From contig LUCW03001603.1 in the NCBI GenBank assembly GCA_001586965.3, forward strand, positions 35,001 through 68,276: a stretch of DNA of 33,276 nucleotides. Direction: 5' to 3'. This document shows, piece by piece, positions 1 through 13,159 of the stretch. The DNA comes from Sphaeroforma sirkka (lineage: Eukaryota > Opisthokonta > Ichthyosporea > Ichthyophonida). The position numbers and the translations under genes are program-made. The stretch's first letter is position 1; the number at the start of each line of letters is the position of its first letter. The notes beneath the pieces are model-generated. The model made no database searches, was not told the DNA's origin, and worked only from the letters and a program-made list of their open reading frames with translations.

Positions 1-560
<560 letters not shown>

Positions 561-896
561 GTTTTATGTATGTGGCTAACACCTACTCCTGTGTAAAAGG
601 ATGTATTAATACACATAGTATTTTTGTATAGGGACATATGCAAATTTGTTTGTATACATGATGTTCAATCGATCTACAGAAAAAACATTTGTCCTGTTAT
701 GTGCATATCAAGTTTTTCTCGTATGTGTGGAGTTCTGGTTCATTTTCAAGTTTAAGCTTTCACACACTACCATGTGCTGGTTATAAGCAATTGCTTCTAC
801 GTTACACAAACGATGACATGGGTTCAGAAGAATTTTTTGAGAGACATCAGTCAATAGCATGCACCTCATCACAGCATTAACTCCCACCTTAAATAG

Positions 897-3800
897 ACGA
901 AGATGAAGAAGACAAAGAACATTCACGAGAGGTACCAGAACATTCTCGAAATGGTGCAAAGGCCCATCAAGCAGCTGCGGGTGGTGCTGGAAAGCGTTCG
1001 CGCGAAAGAGAAGGAGCGAGAGTGGATTAACAACCAGAACCAGGGCGACCTGGATGATGCCAAACTACTAGTAGGTGGAGACTATCATACCATCGGTGTA
1101 GTTGAAGGCACTCATTCAAAGCGCAAACAAATAATAGTTATATGTGAGTGTTTGCATTTGATAGATAAGTGTACGGTGGGGTTTGTATTGTTTTATGTTA
1201 TACATGTGCGGACTAACAGTTGGAATCAAAGCAGCCAAAACAGTGCCAGGCATCTGGTGGATGGCTACTCTGTTGTCTTTGTTGTAGATGATAGAATTAG
1301 TCAGCATTTCATATTCTGTACATCTGCGCTTATGTGATTGATGATGTGGATCTGTTGAGTTTGGTATGTGATTGTGTGTATGCGGACAAACAACCAGAGC
1401 CAAGGTGATCTGGTTGGTATTGGCTACTGATTGACTGATATATCCGACCCTTGTTTCTCTTTGATGCACCTTAGCGCATGTCTGACTAAATTGTGTGTAT
1501 AAGTCGTGTATGTTATCTTGTTATCTTTTTATGGTTGTGAATACATTAACCGTCAGAATGGACCGTATCGGTGTAGGAGATTTCAAGGATAGATGAGATA
1601 CCACCTGTAGAGTCTTATGATATCGAGGTGTGATTCAAGAAATCCTTGACCCAAGTATCCTATATACTATAAATATACAAATATTATATATACGAAGACT
1701 ACACATATGCGGAAAACGTTAAGTATTTCGAAGTACCAGATATTGTAATCACAAGGAGTTTCTGTACTTTGAACATGGTCAATTGAATATAGTTCGACGT
1801 AGTCATATCCGTCGGTTGCCTGCAGATCAGCTGCGTATCATCATCTAATCGGAATCAGAACTACTTTATTTCGTGACTTAGGCCTAAAATGCTTATCAAT
1901 AATGATACTCTGGTTTGGTGTTTTATCCGAATAGCCATCCAGTCTATAGGACACTGCCCCACCCCCCCCCACACACACACACCAAAGCTATCCATTCTTC
2001 TCACCTTGGTACCATACAGGTTACCATACAGATCGTACAAAATTGATTCTGTATATGTATATACAGATGTGTATACCCGAGATTTTCTCCTCTTGATGAC
2101 ATGTAAATTTATGATTATACCTCTATATATCCGTTGGCGCATACTTCCAAACGATGTACGCAAACACATAAACGTACATCTGTACAAAAATACACACACA
2201 TACACACAAATATATATATATAAATCTGAGATTTATTGAAATTTACAGGACGGTCTTCTGGGTGAAGAGAACATCTACAAACGACGGGGTGAGCCAGATC
2301 AGCAAATGGGACTGCACCAAGCCAAACCCAAGCGGATGGCATTTGTAGTGGACCTTTCTGCGTCTATGTCTCGTTTCAATGACTGGGATAAGCGGTTGGA
2401 TAGGCTTGCCGATGCGATGGTATGTAGCGTATATTGAGATACGCTACCGTTGTATGCAATGTGTTTTAGGTGTGAGCGAGATGTGTCGTAAAAGATTTGT
2501 GTCGTATTCGATATCTCGTACGAAATATGTGTCATATAAGATATGTCGTACAAGACATGTGTCGTATAAAATATACTGTACACGATATGAGTCATACAAG
2601 GTATGTTGTGCAAGATTTATGTCATATTCGATATCTCATACAACACGTTTCATATAAGATATGATGTACAACACATGTGTCGTATATGAAACATGTCTCA
2701 TATAAGATATGTCGTATAAGATTTTTCGTACATTAAATGTGTTGTACAAGTTAGTTTTTGATACTGTTCATACTGTGAATATGTTGTGAGACATGTGTAT
2801 ATCGTGACGTGACCAATGGCATGACCGAGATAAGATGTAGAACGACTCGCCGATGCTATTATTTTTGTCGTACAGATGATACGTTGATGATATGTGTGCT
2901 GGGCATTTGTTGTGCGGTGTTTATATAATGCACGGTGTGAGTGCGATGTTCTGATGTCTAGGGCAAAGACTGAGATAGGCGTTTGGGCTGGGTTGCCGAT
3001 ACGACGGTATTTGTCACATTGTTTTGGGGTCGTACTATAGTTTTGGTCGCCTGACCGTAGAATGTGTGTATTGCATCTGATAAAAACTTGCAAAAAATGT
3101 ATGCGTTTTGATTCTCTCCTTGTTCCTCACCCGTCAATGTCTCTTCTGACAGCCACCTCGGATATGGGGAATGCAGTTTTCGCTTGAGCACCATCCAGTA
3201 TTCACCATTTGAGTATTATTCGCACAAATAGACTTATGCTTGTTGACCGTCAATGATTGCCTTTCCCAACGAACACACAGGTTATGGTAATGGAGAGTCT
3301 CGCTGGCTCTGAGCACAAATACCACTACTCCATTGTGGGACATTCCGGATCCACTCCGAACATTCCATTGGTGGCCTATGGTAAACCACCGGCCAATGAG
3401 AATGAGCGAATGGATGTTGTCAGCAAGATGTACGGATACGCAGGAGGATCCGTGAGGTTAGGGCTGTTTGCATATTAGCGTCAGGATGTGCATCTGTATT
3501 CTAACTATATATATATATGTCTGTGTCTGTGTGTGTATGTATGTATGTATGTATGTATGTTTGTATATATATATATATATTGAGATGTAAGTGTACACGA
3601 CGCAAGTGTCAACTGCCTGTGCATTTTAACTGGTTGTAGCGATCAGCTAAGTAAATACTGTGCTCGCGTACCACTGATAGCGTTAAGATATTTATCCACC
3701 GTTCCGTACCCAGATTGCGTGTATATGCGGGACAGACGTTTTCGTGCATGCTGCTGCACCCTCCCTTCGCTACGTTGTTCCTTGTCAACACCAAATATTT

Positions 3801-5693
3801 ATATACTGTAGTATCGCACAGATGTCTCATTGCTCTTCCCAATACATTCCTTATGTTTACTGGCTGCGGATACTAATATTCTCTGTCAAGTCGACACTCT
3901 TAGCTTCTCTACCGCTTCTCATCCTGACCGTTACTTTAACATGCATTGTACCAATATGCCGCCTGAGCTTGACTGTATCTATGTCGATTGCTCCGATCAA
4001 TTTTACGAGTGCTCTATATGTAAACATTATTTAGCGCACGTGTTTACTCACATTTGTCATAGTGGTGATCACCTGACTTCTGTAGATATTCAGAAGCACA
4101 CGGTTACTTGGAGGCTTCTTGGAGAAAACGAATATTCGTCAAAGTCATACATACAATTTGTGTATAATCTTAACGCTTAGACAGCAGAACCCCATTGTGA
4201 TTTACTTCGTATATACCTCCAACAACGTATGATGATTTGTGCCACCATACTATGTTGAATCAATACAACCGAGGTGTTGCCCACTAGTGCTTTAATATTT
4301 CTTCACCGCCATTCACGAATATAGTAGTTCTCAATGTATCATCCCCGTCTTTCCATCCGCAAAAAAATCACCCACCACTCCCATACTATCTGATTCGTTC
4401 AATAAAGTAAACTTCACAAGGCCCGAGCATTAGATCAATATTTACACCACTCAGCCACAGTATGATGCGTCAATGTCCATATCTTCAACATTTCACGCAT
4501 AAGACTTCTCTAATAGTATCGTATATGCCACTTTTGCTGCTGACAAACACAATTCTGTCAGCGAGACTAACAGTCCTGCAATAGCAGTGGTATTGTCTAA
4601 TGCGTTTAGTATAACCTCTTTATTTATTGCTTCAGCGGTGATAATACGCTCAATGCGGCACGTATAGCTGTGGAAGAAGTGACAGCCGAGGAAGGTGTGT
4701 GTATTTATTCAATATCCATGTGGGGATTATTTAGTGTATTGCATAGTCAGCCTTGACTCATCAAGGGAATTGTATCGACGCTACTTCGGTCGGTGAAACG
4801 CTCGAATAATACATCACTTGCTCAAGCAGACCGAATTGCGAATCAGGCCAGGCGCTTTGTGTATAGTATTTGCAGTCGTCATTCTTGACACCGCACATGC
4901 CTTGCCGGAGTTTAGCTCGAGGAAAGCTGGAAGTGAATAGTAGACGGCCGTGTGGTTAAGGCATGCAGAGATGTATACTTGACGATGTTAGTGTGTTATT
5001 CTATGTGGCTACTGCATCCGTTGCGTTTATAATCGATAAATGTTGCGTTGTATATTTACATCACTATATTGTCTGTAAACTGTTGGTGTACTGTGTTCAT
5101 TGAAAGATAAACCCACATCAACGATCTCTTACTCATGATTGTGTGTCCTTTTCTACTGCTCCTATCGTAAAGCGGATGACTACTACGTATTTGTCGTAAG
5201 CGACGCGAACGTCGGTCGATACGACATCACTCCCACCACGTTTGGGGCCATTCTCTCCAAGGACGAACGGGTCAATGCGTACGCCATTTTTATCGCCGAA
5301 AGGGTATGTCTCGACATATTGATGGTAGTAGTATCGAGATCGTGGTCTGTGGCTTGGTCATTGAAGAATACTATGAGACATGTGGTGTGTGATATCATCG
5401 ATAAGTAAAGCATTCAAACCCGTTTCTAGCTTTGGTTTGTGTACGCATACAGTACTCTCCCTTGCGTTGGCTAGATTCCATCATACCAGCACGCTACAGA
5501 ATTGTAATATGATTCATCTCTTATACTTCTGTTAAACTACAAACATTAAGATGTTTATCTTCTGTATTTTCAGGGTGCAGCCGATTATCTTATCAATGGG
5601 CTTCCCTTCGGTCATGGATTCGTGTGCGAAGAAACCGAAACGTTGCCCACAGTGTTCAAAGATATATTCACGCGTGCTACAATGGATGACTGA
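897..5693 (+). CDS. VWA8: VWA8-like protein, C-terminal six exons (5' end outside window)
   Basis: The spliced reading frame matches my memory of the C-terminus of von Willebrand factor A domain-containing protein 8, a mitochondrial matrix protein with AAA+ ATPase modules and a C-terminal VWA domain. Exons: 897-1070, 2249-2419, 3281-3456, 4636-4694, 5173-5303, 5574-5693 (TGA 5691-5693). Phases agree throughout (0, 0, 2, 1, 0), and every intron is GT-AG with donors such as GTATGT and GTAGGT. Exon 1 carries a basic helix ending in LDDAKLL. Exon 2 gives DGLLGEENIYKRRGE and the MIDAS-like DLSASMS (family DxSxS). Exon 3 has IVGHSG, exons 3-4 SGDNTL, exon 5 FVVSDANVGRYDI and NAYAIFIAE. The acceptor at 896 is chosen because TAG at 894-896 closes the frame upstream. 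The AAA+ part would lie beyond the left edge. No coding break is visible, so the gene looks functional. Confidence 0.88.
1961..1983. repeat. C-run and (CA)n in VWA8 intron
   Basis: A short poly-C tract runs directly into about six CA units inside the 1071-2248 intron. The rest of this 1.2 kb intron shows no coding or structured feature that I can support. Confidence 0.8.
2460..2760. repeat. Degenerate TCGTA/TCATA minisatellite in VWA8 intron
   Basis: About 300 bases of the 2420-3280 intron are built from imperfect copies of a 15-17 base unit of the form ATATGTCGTACAAGAC / ATGTGTCGTATAAGAT. The TCGTA or TCATA core recurs roughly every 15-18 bases, about 16 times. Copies differ by point changes and small indels, so the array is old. 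The short reading frames across it repeat the same few residues and are by-products. Confidence 0.75.
3505..3582. repeat. (TA)n-(TG)n-(TATG)n compound microsatellite
   Basis: TA, TG/TC and five to six TATG units follow one another in the 3457-4635 intron, ending in a second TA run. Confidence 0.9.
3941..4180 (+). other. Cys/His-rich open frame inside VWA8 intron (unassigned)
   Basis: An open frame (116 codons from 3830, stop at 4178-4180) lies in the intron between exons 3 and 4, on the gene's own strand. From about residue 37 it holds an unusually dense set of Cys and His: HCTNMPPELDC, VDCSDQFYECSICKHY, then HICHSGDH. The spacing resembles a zinc-binding module but I cannot name a family. 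No splice signals join it to VWA8 in frame, and the homologous proteins have nothing at this point. It could be the remnant of an inserted gene or chance. Confidence 0.25.
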
Positions 5694-5776
5694 TGGAGCC
5701 GCGGCCATCTCACTGAATTCGTACACCACACAAATACTAGTGAAAGGGTGAGAAACAATAACATATAATTGGTATA

Positions 5777-5782
5777 AATAAA
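5777..5782 (+). promoter_or_regulatory. Putative VWA8 poly(A) signal
   Basis: An AATAAA hexamer begins 84 bases after the VWA8 stop codon, in an AT-rich context. This is where a short 3' UTR would be expected to end. There is no independent evidence of cleavage. Confidence 0.5.
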
Positions 5783-7600
5783 TTTGCCTGGGAGGTTACA
5801 CAGATATGCGAAGTTGCCACAAAAAACCTGAGTTGATTTGCAAATGAGAAGCGAGCACTAGCACTTTGAATTTACACGCTTGTACAAACGGTACTCTAGG
5901 TATGCGCAGATGTTTTGTTGCAGTATATTCTCAGATACTTTATTGCAGTGCGTGCATGATGCTCATAGGCAAACATATTGAGTGTAGCCTATGTGGGTGC
6001 GACATCAGAGTCAATCATATGTATTCAGCAGTACCGCGAGGTGGCAGTAGAGTTATCGCTCATTGGTCACCATCTGTAACTTAAACGAGGGTCTACACTC
6101 GAAATGGATGAATTTGTTATATTAAGGAACTGTGAATGAGATATATGCCGCTGTTGTAGTACTGAAAAATTCTGTGCGGACGTAAAAGTGTAATTGATTT
6201 GGGTGCAGAATCGGGGTTGAACCAACTTTCAAAACAGTAAGATGATAGTGATACTCTGGTAATAACCTGGCTTCAAACGATTATAGAAGCGCACTACAGT
6301 ACCGAATAATATGCTGGTGAATATTTTATTGGATACTTCAGCGTGCTGAATGTAAAGTTCACCTACACTAATTACAACCTCAGAATGCATGTAGGTTTGC
6401 AATGATCACGGAAACAGAAAGTAATACAAACCAAGGGACGCACTGCGATTGTTGTCACGTCTAAATCGCCACGATATAATGCCACTCGTACACAGTCTAC
6501 ATTATTATTTTTATAGAAAACATATTGTGGTGGATATTTATTGTGGATTCGAAAGCAAGTTCTGTGAACCGGAATTTGGGATGGTTTTCCGAATATTTGT
6601 GCACACCAAAAGACCTGTCTTAGGTCTCTTGGTGCACACTGTCACTATCGAAAATTCATCCAGGGGTTAAAGCCACTCGTACACAGTCTACATTATTTAT
6701 TTTTAATCAATATTTTCTGGCTGGAGTCTTGACTCTGGACCGTCTGGCTTTCTAAGAGACCATGTAAATATGTACATATTTATATATATAAAATGACTAC
6801 ATAACGAGAGTCCAAGCAAGAGCAATTTGGCTAGCAACTCCAGTCTCCAGTGTCCCATCTCTTGACCTGGTTTCCGACAGTGTATTTTTTTGGTTACTAC
6901 GTGTTCAACATGTATAATACACAAGATACTTTACTGCCTGTTTTCAACTAATAGTTTAGTATTTTCAGATTTAAAACATTGCAAAGTTTTTCTTTTGTAA
7001 ACCAATCAGAGGTAAGAAAGGTCAACATTTCTCAATACACCAATGAATATTGAGCCCGCCCAATATGTTTTAAACATGTAGTAAACGTATTGTAAAGTGT
7101 AAACCAATACAGAGCAATACACATAGTACAAAGCCACGGCCCTTTGGATACAATCACAGGCCCGGTGACTCCATCGCTGGTACAAACTTATATAGGCCAT
7201 TTGTGCCTCAGTATTTAATTGGACTAAATTTATCAGGCCAGTATGCGGTCTCTCTGACTTTAGATTCTAGGCCAATAAAATTAATTTGATAGGCGTCATG
7301 TTGTTTGGGGATGATGATTGTGATAACCTCACGTTGTGAGTGAATTATGGGTGTGTTGTTCAAGAACCATAGTTGCGTGCTGTGTTGTGTGTGCGTTCTC
7401 CTGGCTGGCATAGTGAATGGTCGTCGGTTGCCTTGTTCGGCATCATGACGGAATAGACATGATGTCACGGAACATCTACTGGTTGAGAATTGGGCGGGCA
7501 AGAAAGTCCGCCTCAACTGTGGCTTCTGAACGCAATAGGCTACTCAAAACAACATACTCGCGTGCATATACACACATAAAAACCTATACATAGCTATACC
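5783..7600. other. Intergenic stretch without recognisable gene
   Basis: Short open frames occur on both strands, for example 5866-6084 (+) with a CxxC...CxxC pattern and 7208-7516 (-). None shows a known domain, splice structure or repeat relation to the rest of the window. The only structured part is the repeat/palindrome at 6481-6705, listed separately. Confidence 0.6.
6481..6705. repeat. 33-base direct repeats flanking a segment with a large palindrome
   Basis: The sequence beginning GCCACTCGTACACAGTCTAC occurs at 6481-6513 and again at 6672-6705, differing by a one-base indel. Between them, at about 6599-6641, lies an imperfect inverted repeat: GTGCACACCAAAAGACCT, a 5-base loop, then a near-complement ending GGTGCACAC. 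The layout resembles a small insertion with a long target duplication or a local duplication. No open frame of note lies inside. Confidence 0.7.
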
Positions 7601-7610
7601 ACCTGCTGCA

Positions 7611-8557
7611 GTGTCAGACTCTAAGCAACTCATAAAAGAACACAACTGGGTTGCCATACAATGGTACACACAGACTATAGGTTGTGATAAGTGTGACCTT
7701 GTAGTAAGTCCTAAGGAGGAGACAAGGGTTTGTGGATGGTGTCGTGAAAAGTGGCATGCGACATGCTTCCCTGCACCTTCTCACCGAAGATTAATGAACC
7801 GAATACGTACGAAATAGAGACACTAGGTTGCTGCTTCTCCAAGAAGTGGAACTGGCCTGGCTTATGCAAGGGCTGCATACAGGGACTCTATGGTAAGAGT
7901 GTCGATGGCGATGCATCAGAAACATATTCTAATACGCCCATCAAACGAACTAAAAGTGCCAAACGTAAGCTGAACTTTGAACAGTGATTCAATATGCCGA
8001 CTTGCATGGTTGATGGATGTTATGGAGGCAGCGGGAAGTATGGGGTTACGACAAAAGTAAAACAGTTCCCGCAATATGAACACCCTGAGCACGATATCTG
8101 AAAAAAGCAATTTCCGTATGATTGGAATCGAGTGGCGAATAACTATTTCACCGATATAAACGAAGATAGTGGACAAGTATTATAAGACCATCGACGTGTG
8201 GTATGCTACAATCACTTCAGGGTTGTCGACTGGTTGCCAGTCCGCAGATATTGAAAGGAAGGAGATTGAACGGAATGCACGCGATGGTTTCATTTACAAC
8301 CCATTGAGAAAACATCAACCCAAAGCTAAGCCATCACTGCTTTTACAGGCAACAACCCCGCAACAATACAGCACCATTGGTGTAACGGATCACAATCGAA
8401 TAATAAAAAACGAATTACATGAAAGAAGACGCTTACTTGAAGAAAGATAAACCGAGAGTGAAGAACGAATTCGTGTTGAGCGTGATGCAATGGAGGATAG
8501 GAATCAAACTTTACAAAACTTATTTAGTTGGGCTAGGCGGGAACATATAGATTGAAC
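7611..8557 (+). pseudogene. Decayed zinc-finger/THAP-like 5' part of a P/THAP9-type transposon
   Basis: Three overlapping broken frames are visible. Frame one (7611-7817) has CDKC...CGWCREKWHATC, a PHD-like Cys/His pattern. After a frameshift near 7770-7800 the next frame (to 7987) continues with two further Cys pairs (GCC and LCKGC) and a basic tail. At 7994 a frame begins MPTCMVDGC, the C-x4-C start of a THAP DNA-binding domain, followed by QFP and then a TGA where the family has its conserved Trp. NNYFTDI further on could be a ruined CxxHF motif. Another frame (8169-8450, in-frame TAA, then to 8557) is acidic/basic and coiled-coil-like. THAP plus the P-type transposase downstream is the arrangement known from P elements and THAP9. 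At least three frame breaks make it a pseudogene. The THAP call is moderate, the PHD call weak. Confidence 0.45.
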
Positions 8558-9126
8558 AAGTATAAGGTATAATAGTGGCTTACGCATGTACCATACTATT
8601 CCAGACATCAATAGCTCTTTCGCTATGAATGATGCTACATATGTGGATATTGGATGCGATTACAGTATATGTAGAAATACGGCCTCCGGTCAGTCTAAAA
8701 TATCAAGATCAAATGAGATAACACATTGGTTTTTATTTGTATTCAACACAATTTAATACAAGTTCTTTTTCGAATATTCCCAAGTGTTCTAAATTCACTT
8801 TGATGGCTCCAATAGCCTGAGTAATTGGTATGGCTCTTTTACTTGGACCTATTTGACACGAAAGTATATGTAGGATATTATAAACAAAATTTTATAATCT
8901 CTGACTACTACTTACAGGTTTTGATCTTCCCGCTAATGTCCAAAAAAATAATAAGTTTTTTTTTTTTTTAACTTTTTTTTTTCAGATGGAACTTTATTCA
9001 ATTTAGCTAATGTATTCACTTGACTTACGTTCTTATGTATATCTACAAATTAGACATGTGGTCATGAACACTTAGTACTTATAGTGAAAATTATTCAATA
9101 AAGAACAGCTAGAGGTACGTCCTGTG

Positions 9127-9170
9127 TGATCGAGGATTACAAGGCTCTTGCCAAGAGGCAGTCTCGATCA
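9127..9170 (+). other. Conserved stem-loop in gag-element leader
   Basis: TGATCGAG (9127-9134) pairs perfectly with CTCGATCA (9163-9170). Between them CTCTTG and CAAGAG can form an inner hairpin. The same structure exists in copy 3 at 24469-24512 (minus strand), where one outer base has changed. It may be a packaging or translation element, but function is unknown. Confidence 0.5.
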
Positions 9171-9349
9171 TTCTTACACAAGCTACCACTGCTAAATCCT
9201 ATCTGACTTAAATTGTATCTTAGTTTATATTACATAGTTTGAAACAGAAATATACATCGAAGTTAACATATTTTTCAGTTACTTAGTAGTTACCGTAGTA
9301 TACTGCTTCTAGACTGTCTAATGATTGCGTACTATCCAGCGACAGGACT

Positions 9350-9423
9350 GTAAGTATTCTCTACTACCTCATAGTGTCTAATACTACCCTAAAGTTAGCT
9401 ACACGCTAGTTACTATACCTAGA
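9350..9423 (+). other. Possible 5' UTR intron of gag element
   Basis: A strong donor-like GTAAGTATTC, also present in copy 3, lies 84 bases before the ATG at 9434. A CTATACCTAG acceptor-like site ends 11 bases before the ATG. In copy 3 about 320-340 extra bases lie between the two signals. The interpretation as an intron is inference. Confidence 0.35.
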
Positions 9424-9433
9424 CCTTATTACT

Positions 9434-10296
9434 ATGGCTAAAGGAGATTCTAAAGGCAAGGGAGCCGCCAGCTCTAAGCCTGCTAAACCTGTTGAGGTTC
9501 CTGAGGTTACTGGGGACGCTGGTCCGTCTGGTACTGAGCCTGCCGTTGAAGCTGTAGAGAAAGCCGTTTCTGAGCTTGGTTCTGAGGAAAACTCTAAGGA
9601 TGACTCGTCGGACCCTTAAGCCTTGGAAGAGGAGGTCTCAACTGCCGCGGAAAGGTTTGTCAGCGTCCGTGTATCTCCTAGTAGTGCAGCCCAGGGCATC
9701 AGCTCGCCATCTGACCGCGAAAAGTCAGATATTGGAAAGGCTATATCTCCTGAACAAGTGGAGTAATCGTCTCGAGATCGACGGTCTGTTACTACTAAAA
9801 GTCAGTTCAATCCACCTATTCACAAAGATGGAGGCGTTCCATTTCGTGAAATTTTATTGAATGCCTTGCCACTGAATGTTGGGGCGGAAGACGCCAATGT
9901 TGGGGGCGCCATAACTCGACAACGAGTGGTTGTATCATCTCAATCTCGACGCCATTTGAACCGCAACGATGAGCTTTTAGAGGAGCTAGCCGCTGCCGCA
10001 GCTTTTAACCCTCCGATCATATCCCACGTGGCCGATATTCTTCCTATACCGAAGAAAAAAAATCCGAACCGGGTTTCGAATCTGAGACACACTGGTTTAC
10101 CAGCCAGCAGGGTTACCACTGAGCCAGTTACCGCTGGTAAAGAGGGTAAAACCTCAACATTGAATCTCTACAGCTCGGAAGCTACAATCGACCATCCCCT
10201 CGACAAACCCAACCCTGTCAGAGGCTATGATCGTATGGAAATCGATAAGGCTTACCACCCTCATAGCATCGATCCTCATTTACCATCTAACCCTGG
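9434..10296 (+). pseudogene. Gag-like ORF of gag-only element, copy 1
   Basis: The frame starts MAKGDSKGKGAASSKPAKP and stays in one frame to the breakpoint, interrupted by TAA at 9617-9619 and TAA after SPEQVE near 9760. The first stop is a Lys codon in copy 3. The second is present in both copies. The product is hydrophilic: a Lys/Ala/Pro-rich N-terminus, an acidic stretch (residues 30-62), then a helical segment ending RRHLNRNDELLEELAAAAA, and a Pro/Arg-rich part with YDRMEID. The zinc-binding C-terminus known from copy 3 is absent because the copy is truncated. I recognise no enzyme domain. Confidence 0.65.
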
Positions 10297-10480
10297 GTGG
10301 TTATCTAGCAAAACAGTTCAAGAGGGGGTTAGAGAAGGCCGTGGCTGTTGGAGAAACACCATTGGCATTGATACCATATGCAGCAGCACCGAACAGGTAC
10401 GCCTTTGGGCGTTTAGCAGTGCAGTACGGACCGGCAGAGTTTAGAGTATCCGATGTTCAGCAGTCGAGGCTCAGCCAATG
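10297..10480 (+). other. Open segment right of gag-element breakpoint (unassigned)
   Basis: A frame of about 60 codons reads through GGYLAKQFKRGLEK, LALIPYAAAPNRYAFGRL and AVQYGPAEFRV before a stop at 10479-10481. Its amino-acid make-up is protein-like and it lies between the retroelement breakpoint and the transposase exons. It could be a transposase exon or a piece of another gene. No family recognised. Confidence 0.3.
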
Positions 10481-10587
10481 ATCGTACGATAAGTGTTTAT
10501 CGACTTACATATATGTACTTCAATGCGATTCCAGGGTATATACATACTTCTGCTATGTACATATATACTAAAAAACATGCGTAACAG

Positions 10588-12503
<1,916 letters not shown>

Positions 12504-13159
12504 GCTGTACTTGGCAAAGAAGTCTATGAAGAAGTCTAAAATCAGTATTGCTAGACGAAATAGGGCAGAGGGTTTACAAGTTTCGGTGAATGGAGAACTT
12601 ACCGAAATTATGAGAGGTGATGTCATGAAGCGCGAGCTAAGAGAGTGTCACAACTGTACCTCATCAGGGATAGCAGTTGCCGTGCTTCGTAATAAGCTAG
12701 TCGTAGCACGTGATCTAGGTACAACGTAGGCGTTCGTGCTAGATGCATCCTGACCATACATCAACTTCCTGTTGGATAACAATGCTGTTGAGTACAACAA
12801 GCGTAACTTGGTTGGTGTCCGGAGAGATGTACTGCTTGCAGAGATACGATCTAGCGATGACATACGCTACTGAGGGTGGCCAAGTATTACTACAAGAAGA
12901 ATACCTTCCCCATATTTATTTTTCACTTCCCCATATTTATTTTTCACGACGGACCTTTGATTCAAATTTTTGCCTCCGAAACGTAAATCTCGGTGACCAG
13001 TATGTCACCAGTGTAGAACTGAATACCTCTTTCAAAAAACTCACAGACCCCACCAAACCGTTGACTTGAAATTTGGATTTTCAATCAACAACAAAAAAAT
13101 CCAGTAGGGAGTCTGGGGACCCACAGTCCCACAGTCCCACAGTCCCACATCCGCGAAAA
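12504..13159. other. Degenerate stretch between transposase and LINE ORF1
   Basis: Only short broken frames are seen (for example 12496-12729), with no recognisable domain. A 21-base unit, CTTCCCCATATTTATTTTTC plus A, is exactly duplicated in tandem at 12905-12946. The LINE 5' UTR probably begins soon after, since AC-rich LINE-like base composition starts near 12950. An 8-base CCCACAGT unit repeats about four times at 13118-13149. Confidence 0.55.

Larger units (their letters stand above)
8670..10296 (+). mobile_element. Gag-only retroelement, copy 1 (5' fragment)
   Basis: The fragment starts at TGTAGAAATACGG, the same 5' terminus as copies at 18664 (+) and 24964 (-), but here flanked by unrelated sequence, so it is an independent insertion. 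A 764-base leader precedes a gag-like frame. Similarity to copy 3 stops abruptly after CCATCTAACCCTGG at 10296, so the 3' half is missing. Sequence on both sides appears to belong to the P/THAP9-like transposon, which this element therefore split. TG at the start is LTR-like, but no matching 3' LTR is visible here or in the longer copy. Confidence 0.75.
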
